From contig DBEI01000012.1 of NCBI GenBank assembly GCA_002294445.1, positions 1-6,279 of the forward strand: DNA of 6,279 bases. The letters run 5' to 3'. The notes below the pieces were generated by a model. That model made no database searches. It saw only the letters and a list, made by a program, of their open reading frames with translations, and had not been told where the DNA came from. A program made the translations under genes and the position numbers. The DNA is from Patescibacteria group bacterium UBA910. GTDB lineage: Bacteria; Patescibacteriota; Minisyncoccia; Phycocordibacterales; DATDWN01. Positions 1-4,204 of this stretch are shown in pieces; the stretch's first letter is position 1; every line of letters starts with the position of its first letter.

Positions 1-5
1 ACATT

Positions 6-81
6 GGGCCGTTAGCTCATCTGGTAGAGCACATCATTTGCAATGATGGGGTGGCAGGTTCGAGTCCTGTACGGTCCACCA
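6..81 (+). tRNA. tRNA-Ala (anticodon UGC)
   Basis: A complete 76-nt cloverleaf is visible. The acceptor stem is 6-12 with 71-77 and the D stem is 15-18 with 27-30. The anticodon stem is 32-36 with 44-48, with loop TTTGCAA and anticodon TGC at 39-41. The T stem is 54-58 with 66-70 and its loop is TTCGAGT. The third acceptor pair is G8-U75, the G3:U70 wobble that is the known identity element for alanyl-tRNA synthetase, so anticodon and identity element agree. The CCA end is encoded (79-81). The promoter must lie left of the window. The 3' end of this tRNA is duplicated just downstream, once in direct and once in antisense orientation. Confidence 0.97.
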
Positions 82-85
82 ACAC

Positions 86-110
86 AAAAAGCCGAAAGGC
101 TTTTTTGTTT
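86..110 (+). terminator. Intrinsic terminator of the tRNA-Ala gene
   Basis: The stem AAAAAGCC (86-93) pairs with GGCTTTTT (98-105) around a GAAA tetraloop and runs straight into a T-rich tail. It lies 4 nt after the CCA end, so the tRNA is probably the last or only gene of its transcript. The repeat element at 111-262 begins immediately beyond it and would be transcribed from the tRNA promoter only by read-through. Confidence 0.8.
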
Positions 111-120
111 TGGACCGTAA

Positions 121-143
121 GCAGAAGTGTGAGACACTTCTGC
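121..143. repeat. Perfect hairpin A inside the tRNA-linked element
   Basis: GCAGAAGTGT (121-130) and ACACTTCTGC (134-143) are exact reverse complements around the loop GAG. With one base before it and two after, this hairpin is what interrupts the antisense copy of the tRNA-Ala 3' part. The break falls between the copy of the acceptor strand (111-119) and the copy of the T arm (146-157). Confidence 0.9.
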
Positions 144-156
144 GTCAGGACTCGAA

Positions 157-200
157 CAGATTTGCGGTTTACGGACGCAGTAGCGTCTGTCGCAAATCTG
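157..200. repeat. Bulged long hairpin B inside the tRNA-linked element
   Basis: CAGATTTGCG (157-166) pairs perfectly with CGCAAATCTG (191-200). After a GTTT bulge (167-170), ACGGACGC (171-178) pairs with GCGTCTGT (183-190), with one G-T pair and loop AGTA. A competing pairing exists between GGACGCAG (173-180) and CTGCGTCC (198-205), which would open this arm and the base of arm C. Confidence 0.88.
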
Positions 201-203
201 CGT

Positions 204-241
204 CCTTACTTTTGATAAGTGACGACGAATCAAAAGTAAGG
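204..241. repeat. Perfect hairpin C inside the tRNA-linked element
   Basis: CCTTACTTTTGAT (204-216) and ATCAAAAGTAAGG (229-241) are exact 13-base reverse complements around the loop AAGTGACGACGA. No T-run follows it, so it is not a typical intrinsic terminator. Confidence 0.9.
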
Positions 242-251
242 AAGAGTACCT

Positions 252-264
252 TGTACGGTCCACC
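252..264 (+). repeat. Direct repeat of the tRNA-Ala 3' end (att-like)
   Basis: TGTACGGTCCACC at 252-264 repeats tRNA positions 68-80 exactly, in the same orientation and 184 bp apart. Duplicated tRNA 3' ends are the classic trace of site-specific integration into a tRNA gene. Here the enclosed segment is far too short to encode an integrase. It may be a deletion remnant, a mini-element, or one boundary of the island that starts at 315. No integrase gene is present in the window. Confidence 0.7.
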
Positions 265-301
265 CTGGTTGACTCAAGAAGCAGAAATACATCTTTTGTA
301 A

Positions 302-307
302 TATACT
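302..307 (+). promoter_or_regulatory. Possible -10 box of the ASCH/kinase/SAHH-like operon
   Basis: TATACT matches the -10 consensus at five of six positions and lies 7 nt before the ATG at 315. The predicted transcript would therefore start within a base or two of the start codon. No Shine-Dalgarno sequence is seen, which agrees with a leaderless message. The weak point is the -35: the good hexamer TTGACT at 269-274 is 27 nt away, too far for normal spacing, and nothing convincing sits at 17 nt. Confidence 0.3.
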
Positions 308-314
308 AAATGAC

Positions 315-1019
315 ATGAGACATGAAATGCGATTACATCCCTACCCTTTTAAGCAAATCAAAGATGGTTCAAAAACCATTGAGATTAGACTTAATGATGA
401 GAAACGTCAGCAGATAAAAGTTGGAGATAAAATTGAATTTTCCTCTAGAGTTGAGCTAGAAAACAAAATAATGACAAAGGTTGTAGACCTCCTATACTTT
501 CCTACTTTTTCAGAGTTATTTGATGCGTATCCACCCGAAGTATTTGGAGTCAAGACCAAAGAAGAGTTGATGGGTGTATACGAGTACTACACACCAGAAG
601 ATGAGAAAAAGTATGGTGTTGTTGGAATAAAAATCAAATATCTAGGAATACCTCAAGTAATCAAAGATGTAGGTTTTGATTTTGATTGGAGTGAAGAAAA
701 AGTCTGGGCTTTAGATGTCCCAGTAGAAAAAATTGATATACACGAACTAACGTGGCATTTTGATATTCCTTTTCTCTGGGAAAATGGTATTTATAATCTC
801 AAACCCCAAGATGTTATTGATGAGCCAGAGAAACATAAGGAAGAATACGAGAGAACAATGCGAGCAGATTTGGTCCATCCTATAGACATAATGAAAAACA
901 AGGGTCGCTGGCTAATTTTAGATGGATTACATCGTTTAATGAAAGCCTCAATACTCAACATGCCGAAGGTACAGGCCAGAAAAATCTCTCGTGATTTAAT
1001 TCCAAAAATAACAAAATAA
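315..1019 (+). CDS. ASCH domain fused to a ParB/Srx-like domain protein
   Basis: This 234-residue protein has two parts. Residues about 3-109 look like an ASCH domain (PUA-like beta barrel): the basic/acidic stretch KTIEIRL (20-26) and GDKIEF (37-42) are the usual hallmarks. ASCH proteins bind RNA or modified nucleosides; E. coli YqfB, for example, is an N4-acetylcytidine amidohydrolase. Residues about 130-228 resemble the ParB/sulfiredoxin fold, with a LILDGLHRLMKA motif (200-211) like the D-G-H-x-R nucleotide-binding motif of ParB, SerK and SbnI relatives. The substrate is unknown; the C-terminal part could be a nuclease, an NTPase or a small-molecule kinase. It is probably cytoplasmic, with no signal peptide. 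It is first in an operon, 1 nt before the kinase gene. ATG 315 is chosen because it keeps the whole domain; ATG 327 is a possible alternative. Domain calls are by eye. Confidence 0.85.
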   Translation: MRHEMRLHPYPFKQIKDGSKTIEIRLNDEKRQQIKVGDKIEFSSRVELENKIMTKVVDLLYFPTFSELFDAYPPEVFGVKTKEELMGVYEYYTPEDEKKYGVVGIKIKYLGIPQVIKDVGFDFDWSEEKVWALDVPVEKIDIHELTWHFDIPFLWENGIYNLKPQDVIDEPEKHKEEYERTMRADLVHPIDIMKNKGRWLILDGLHRLMKASILNMPKVQARKISRDLIPKITK

Positions 1020-1020
1020 C

Positions 1021-1539
1021 ATGAAAACACAAAAACTCTATATTCTCTGCGGTGAAGCTTTCTCTGGTAAATCAACTTTGTCAAAAAAGATTGCTGAACA
1101 TTTTGATGCTAAAATTGTCGGACGTGATGAAATATACTTTGCTATGGAAAAAATCCTAGCTCTCGAGAGTACACCAGATGAAGATGACATTTCCTTATGG
1201 AAAAATATGTGGATGTTGGTACTTCAAGGTGTTAAAAATCAACTCTTACTTGGTAATTCTGTGGTTATAGACGATAACTGTTTGTATTTGAAACAGCGAG
1301 ATCAGTTACGTTCTATTGCAAAAGAAGTGGGAGTTCGAAGCACTCTGATTTTTCTAGATATTCCTACGGAAATCTTAAAAGACAGAAAAGAACAAAATAA
1401 AATATCGAAAACTAGACACGATGTTCCTTCTGCTTGGCTCACAGAGGACTCTGAACTTTTTGAGAAACCCACTGAAGTTGAAAATCCCACCATTTATAAA
1501 CCAAATACTTCTTTTGATGATTTTGTAAATAAACTATAA
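1021..1539 (+). CDS. P-loop kinase of the AAA_33 / polynucleotide-kinase-like type
   Basis: A 172-residue small kinase-like NTPase. The Walker A motif GEAFSGKST is at residues 11-19. A GRDEI segment (34-38) sits where related kinases bind the acceptor, and VVIDDNC (81-87) is in the Walker B position. A basic LID-like stretch, DRKEQNKISKTR, lies at 121-132. This order matches the single-domain predicted kinases related to T4 polynucleotide kinase, gluconate kinase and zeta-type enzymes, which transfer the ATP gamma-phosphate to a nucleic acid end, nucleoside, sugar or other small molecule. The acceptor cannot be read from the sequence. The gene starts 1 nt after the ASCH/ParB-like gene and ends 1 nt before the SAHH-like gene. 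It has no Shine-Dalgarno sequence, so translational coupling is likely. It could be a toxin-like kinase, but no antitoxin-like partner is evident. Confidence 0.88.
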   Translation: MKTQKLYILCGEAFSGKSTLSKKIAEHFDAKIVGRDEIYFAMEKILALESTPDEDDISLWKNMWMLVLQGVKNQLLLGNSVVIDDNCLYLKQRDQLRSIAKEVGVRSTLIFLDIPTEILKDRKEQNKISKTRHDVPSAWLTEDSELFEKPTEVENPTIYKPNTSFDDFVNKL

Positions 1540-1540
1540 A

Positions 1541-2602
1541 ATGGAATACAATTACCCATTACTACATAAAGTATTTTCTCACTACAAAAATCTTCCTCAC
1601 GACGTGAGTAATATATATTTGGTATGTTGCCAACATCTCCTTGAACCTCAACTCAAAATGTTTGAGCTTCTGATTGATTTTGGGTTCAAACCAACATATA
1701 TAATCATGTTAGGTAAAATATATTCCTCCAATACAGACATTATTCAGGAGTTAAAAGATAGAGGTATACAGGTATCACAACCTCAATTTTCTGGAGTTCC
1801 TTTTGACGAAGAACATACGAAAAATTGTAAAACTATTTCAGATAGTATTCCGAAAAATGCAGAAATTATTATTCTGGATGATGGGGCTGAAATGATAAAA
1901 GCATTCTCTACATCATCACATAATGTGCTATTTGCAGTTGAACAGACCTCATCGGGTTTTCGTAAATTGGAAAATACAGAAATCTCATTTCCTGTAATAA
2001 ATGTAGCTCGGTCAGATACCAAGCTCATCCAAGAAAGTCCATTTATCGCTCGCCTTTGTTTTAAGCGTATAAACGAATACCTTACCAAAGAACAAGTATT
2101 ACAACCTTCTGTATTGGTTATTGGATTGGGACCGATAGGAGAAGCTATTTTGGAGATATTCAGACAAAATAATTTTACCGTAGAGGGGTTTGATATAAAA
2201 CACGGTCATAAGGACCTGCTCTCTTTAATCCACAAATCAAAACCAGATATTATTGTCGGAGCTACTGGCTCATCTATTCTTTCGACTGAAGATATAGAAA
2301 ACTTATCTGACACAAAGAGACTTCATCTCATTAGTGTTTCTTCATCAGATAGAGAGTTTCCAGTTGCTCCCTTCAGAAAGAATACTGATACTCATACTGA
2401 TGTGCAGTATAAGAATATAACTTTTGTAAATAATGGTTTCCCAATTACTTTCAAAGGAAATCGGCTGGAAGGTACACCCACAGAAATGGAAAAGACAATG
2501 TGTCTGCTCGGCGGGAGTATCATAGATGCTGTAGTAAATGGAGTAAAAGGTAGTGGTCTACTGAATATCTCAAATGAGTTAGAAGAGATTATCAACAACT
2601 GA
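1541..2602 (+). CDS. Divergent S-adenosylhomocysteine hydrolase-like NAD-binding protein
   Basis: A 353-residue protein whose motif order follows S-adenosylhomocysteine hydrolase (SAHH). These are an N-terminal CQHLLEPQ (30-37) in the place of the family's H-M-T-x-Q-T; DDGAE (113-117) for D-D-G-G-D; EQTSSG (134-139) for E-E-T-T-T-G; and FPVINV...TK (150-161) carrying the lysine of the active site. A Rossmann motif GLGPIG (195-200) with Asp218 at the end of the next strand suggests NAD binding. It is about 80 residues or more shorter than typical SAHH. After Lys161 the usual D-N pair is replaced (E165, S166), and the C-terminal G-H-P region is not recognisable, so ordinary SAH hydrolysis is doubtful. 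It more likely acts on another nucleoside-like substrate. It is last in a tight three-gene operon, and no clear terminator follows. Confidence 0.82.
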   Translation: MEYNYPLLHKVFSHYKNLPHDVSNIYLVCCQHLLEPQLKMFELLIDFGFKPTYIIMLGKIYSSNTDIIQELKDRGIQVSQPQFSGVPFDEEHTKNCKTISDSIPKNAEIIILDDGAEMIKAFSTSSHNVLFAVEQTSSGFRKLENTEISFPVINVARSDTKLIQESPFIARLCFKRINEYLTKEQVLQPSVLVIGLGPIGEAILEIFRQNNFTVEGFDIKHGHKDLLSLIHKSKPDIIVGATGSSILSTEDIENLSDTKRLHLISVSSSDREFPVAPFRKNTDTHTDVQYKNITFVNNGFPITFKGNRLEGTPTEMEKTMCLLGGSIIDAVVNGVKGSGLLNISNELEEIINN

Positions 2603-2700
2603 TGGGTTTGTCATACCCCCTCAACACCCACACAAAATAGTGGAATTTAGCAATCAAGTACCCTATACAATCCACAACTGAAAATAGTTTAGTATTTTAC

Positions 2701-2729
2701 TTGTTTTTAATATAGAATTTAGTTACTCT
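2701..2729 (+). promoter_or_regulatory. Possible promoter of the DUF1653 gene
   Basis: TTGTTT (2701-2706) and TACTCT (2724-2729) are separated by 17 nt, each matching the sigma-70 consensus only partly. TAATAT at 2708-2713 is an alternative -10. The placement would give a short leader containing the ribosome binding site at 2736-2742. Confidence 0.3.
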
Positions 2730-2735
2730 ATTTTA

Positions 2736-2742
2736 AGAGAGG
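2736..2742 (+). promoter_or_regulatory. Shine-Dalgarno site of the DUF1653 gene
   Basis: AGAGAGG ends 6 nt before ATG 2749 and is the clearest ribosome binding site in the window. It fixes the start of that gene. It contrasts with the operon at 315-2602 and the genes at 3210, 3601 and 5179, which lack such a site. Confidence 0.75.
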
Positions 2743-2748
2743 AAACAT

Positions 2749-3099
2749 ATGTCATTACCAATGCCAAAACGAGTTCCAGAAGTGGGTTTCTACTACCACT
2801 ACAAACACGATCCTTCTGGTCCTGTAAATAACTACGCCTACGAAGTTCTGGGTATAGGCTTTCATACTGAAGACGATACCCGACCAGGAGAGGAGCATTT
2901 CTTAGTCTATCGCCCTATGTATGAAGCATCGGTCTATAAAGCTTCAAAAGAGCTCGGTATTCCCTGCTTCGATGCTCGACCACTCGAAATGTGGATGGAA
3001 CATGTGACGAAGGATGGTCAGGAATTTCCACGCTTCAAGAAAATCACTGACCCGTTGATTATCGAACAACTTAAGAAAATCCGATCAACAATGTACTAA
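2749..3099 (+). CDS. DUF1653 domain protein
   Basis: A 116-residue soluble protein of the DUF1653 family, whose function is not established. The hallmarks are present in order: G-x-Y-Y-H-Y-K near residues 13-19, a YEVLGIGFHTE strand (31-41), EEHFLVYRPMYE (48-59), and near the C-terminal end FPRFKKITDP (93-102). Typical members are only about 70 residues. This one has an N-terminal tail and extra loop residues between the first strands, including DPSGPVNN (21-28), and a longer central and C-terminal part. No membrane segment, signal peptide or catalytic triad is apparent. The gene has its own Shine-Dalgarno site and is followed 9 nt after its stop by a strong terminator hairpin, so it is probably a single-gene unit. 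Its composition (about 43% GC in one counted line) matches the ddl and uvrC genes rather than the upstream operon. Confidence 0.85.
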   Translation: MSLPMPKRVPEVGFYYHYKHDPSGPVNNYAYEVLGIGFHTEDDTRPGEEHFLVYRPMYEASVYKASKELGIPCFDARPLEMWMEHVTKDGQEFPRFKKITDPLIIEQLKKIRSTMY

Positions 3100-3108
3100 C
3101 CTTTTCCA

Positions 3109-3147
3109 AAAGTCGCCTCAGTTCCCCAGAGGCGACTTTCCTTTTTC
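3109..3147 (+). terminator. Strong intrinsic terminator after the DUF1653 gene
   Basis: AAAGTCGCCTC (3109-3119) pairs perfectly over 11 bp with GAGGCGACTTT (3129-3139) around a 9-nt loop, followed by CCTTTTTC. The position just after the stop codon and the T-run make this a confident rho-independent terminator. Confidence 0.9.
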
Positions 3148-3170
3148 ATAAGATTTCACTTTACCTCTTT

Positions 3171-3205
3171 TGGGTATACAATAATTATATTACCCATAAT
3201 ATATT
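3171..3205 (+). promoter_or_regulatory. AT-rich promoter region with an operator-like dyad
   Basis: Before the membrane-protein gene lies an exact dyad, TGGGTA (3171-3176) and TACCCA (3191-3196). The half-site centres are 20 bp apart, about two helical turns, the spacing expected of a dimeric repressor site. Candidate -10 boxes CATAAT (3195-3200), TAATAT (3197-3202) and TATATT (3200-3205) overlap or follow the right half, putting the transcript start at or near the ATG at 3210. No strong -35 is seen. Confidence 0.35.
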
Positions 3206-3209
3206 ACCT

Positions 3210-3581
3210 ATGGACACCTCACTTATTACCTTAAAAATACTTGCTATTTATTTAATTATTAGTGGATTTTTCTTAATCTTTAAACGCAAAGACGTTCCTC
3301 ATCTCTTAAAAGATTTTTTTGATCATCCAGCAACTACTTATCTCACCGGCGTGATTCTGATTTTTCTTTCTTCTATGTATCTCATTCAATACAATATCTG
3401 GGACGGTACGTGGAAAACATTAGTTACAATATTTGCATGGATGGTGGGTCTCAAGGGACTTACCTATATATTTGCACCAAAGCTTTTGAGTGAACTAGCT
3501 ATCAAAAAATCAAAACGATTTTTTGCAACATATGGAGTGATTGCGATTATTGTGGGTGTGTACCTGTTCTCTTTAAACTAG
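3210..3581 (+). CDS. Small four-helix integral membrane protein
   Basis: A 123-residue hydrophobic protein that I do not recognise as a named family. Four membrane segments can be read at about residues 5-24, 43-60, 69-88 and 104-121. The positively charged residues cluster in the loops after helix 1 (KRK at 25-27) and after helix 3 (K99, K100, K102, R103). By the positive-inside rule those loops face the cytoplasm and both ends lie outside. There is no cleavable signal sequence, and no transport or catalytic motif. The loop FFDHPATT (36-43) before helix 2 is the most polar conserved-looking stretch. There is no Shine-Dalgarno site; the start chosen is the only one that preserves helix 1. The NYN nuclease gene begins 19 nt after its stop, so the two are likely co-transcribed. 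Confidence 0.8.
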   Translation: MDTSLITLKILAIYLIISGFFLIFKRKDVPHLLKDFFDHPATTYLTGVILIFLSSMYLIQYNIWDGTWKTLVTIFAWMVGLKGLTYIFAPKLLSELAIKKSKRFFATYGVIAIIVGVYLFSLN

Positions 3582-3600
3582 ACCCACCACAATACCTCAA

Positions 3601-4083
3601 ATGAGTAATCTTAATATTTACATAGATGGGAACAATCTTTATCGAAGCGCAAAAGAATTAGGTTTTGAAATTGATTATAAAAAATTTCGAGGATGGTTAC
3701 GGCAAAAATATAACCCCATAAATGTTTATATTTTTATTGGACTAGTACCAGAAAGGGTTACTTTCTATGAACACTTGCAGAGCTGTGGATATATTTTGGT
3801 TTTCAAACAGACGATTTCTGTTGGAGAAAAAATTAAAGGAAACTGTGATGCTGAGCTTGTATTAAAGACTGTTTCAGATTTTTACACTAATTCATTTACT
3901 TCTTGTATGTTAATTACAGGTGATGGAGATTTTGGATGTTTGGTAGAATTTTTAAAAGAAAAAAAGGTAATACACGGAGTACTAGCACCAGATGAAAATA
4001 AATGTTCAATCCTGATACGAAATAAGAATATTGAAATTACATTTCTTAACAATCATTATCATAAGTTTTCAAAACGAATATAA
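3601..4083 (+). CDS. NYN domain (PIN-like, LabA/DUF88-type) putative ribonuclease
   Basis: A 160-residue single-domain protein of the NYN family. The hallmark motifs are IDGNNLY (8-14), GNCDAELVLKTV (80-91) and LITGDGDFGCLVEFLKE (104-120). These place acidic residues D9, D83, D108 and D110 to bind a metal ion, as in PIN-fold RNases. Family members are known or predicted to cut RNA; the target of this one is unknown. The full set of acidic residues argues for an active enzyme. It lacks any fused regulatory domain, and being a solitary NYN domain it fills its whole length. It lies 19 nt after the membrane-protein gene without a Shine-Dalgarno site and ends 1 nt before a bidirectional terminator. 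Its DNA is AT-rich (about 30% GC in one counted line), unlike the adjacent ddl gene, which hints at transfer. Confidence 0.88.
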   Translation: MSNLNIYIDGNNLYRSAKELGFEIDYKKFRGWLRQKYNPINVYIFIGLVPERVTFYEHLQSCGYILVFKQTISVGEKIKGNCDAELVLKTVSDFYTNSFTSCMLITGDGDFGCLVEFLKEKKVIHGVLAPDENKCSILIRNKNIEITFLNNHYHKFSKRI

Positions 4084-4084
4084 A

Positions 4085-4128
4085 GAAAAAGCCCCCGATG
4101 TAGACGTATCTACATAAGGGTCTTTTTC
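4085..4128. terminator. Bidirectional terminator between the NYN and ddl genes
   Basis: GAAAAAG (4085-4091) pairs with CTTTTTC (4122-4128), CCC with GGG (4118-4120), and ATGTAGA (4098-4104) with TCTACAT (4109-4115) around a CGTA loop. A-runs on one flank and T-runs on the other give a U-tract on either strand. It stops the convergent NYN (+) transcript and plausibly the ddl (-) transcript, whose stop codon is 77 nt away. Confidence 0.82.
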
Positions 4129-4204
4129 ATAATGATAAGAATATTATATACGCAAACGCATATATTTGCAAGCAAGTATATTAAACTAATAAATAGTTCA
4201 TATT

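Larger units (their letters stand above)
111..262. repeat. Cloverleaf-like inverted-repeat element derived partly from tRNA-Ala
   Basis: A non-coding unit of 152 nt is closed by a perfect 9-bp inverted repeat, TGGACCGTA (111-119) with TACGGTCCA (254-262). Both copies match the acceptor 3' strand of the neighbouring tRNA-Ala. Inside are three hairpin arms in series. Arm A is a perfect 10-bp stem with a 3-nt loop (121-143). Arm B has 10 bp, a 4-nt bulge and 8 bp including one G-T pair (157-200). Arm C is a perfect 13-bp stem with a 12-nt loop (204-241). The stretch 146-157 is the exact antisense of tRNA positions 58-69. Open frames crossing this block only mirror its palindromes and overlap the tRNA, so I do not call a gene. 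It could be a non-autonomous mobile repeat, a remnant of integration into the tRNA, or a structured RNA. I do not recognise the family. Confidence 0.85.
2603..2748. other. AT-rich intergenic gap with no clear terminator
   Basis: The 146 bases between the SAHH-like and DUF1653 genes hold only weak pairing, such as TGGGT (2603-2607) with ACCCA (2626-2630), and no following T-run. A convincing terminator for the upstream operon is therefore not visible. The right half is very AT-rich and holds the likely promoter and ribosome binding site of the DUF1653 gene. Confidence 0.6.

Noticed and set aside
204..241. Hairpin C as a second intrinsic terminator
   Set aside because: The stem is strong, but no T-run follows on either strand at the correct place.
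111..262. CRISPR array
   Set aside because: The repeats are inverted and each arm has a different sequence; there are no regularly spaced direct repeats and no cas genes.
12..263. Minus-strand open frame of 83 codons covering the tRNA and the hairpin element
   Set aside because: It runs antisense through the tRNA gene and through palindromes. Such translated tRNA antisense frames are a known annotation artefact, and no ribosome binding site supports it.
110..301. Plus-strand open frame of 63 codons over the hairpin element
   Set aside because: It mirrors the inverted repeats, has no recognisable domain or ribosome binding site, and starts within the tRNA terminator tail.
1021..1539. Zeta-type toxin of a toxin-antitoxin pair
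   Set aside because: The kinase motifs are compatible, but neither neighbour looks like an antitoxin and no diagnostic zeta-toxin motif is visible.
2603..2630. Terminator of the three-gene operon
   Set aside because: Only 4-5 bp stems can form and no T-run follows, so it does not meet the pattern of a rho-independent terminator.
4147..4165. Short GCAAA/TTTGC inverted repeat downstream of ddl
   Set aside because: A 5-bp stem in AT-rich DNA is expected by chance, and the stronger hairpin at 4085-4128 already explains termination.
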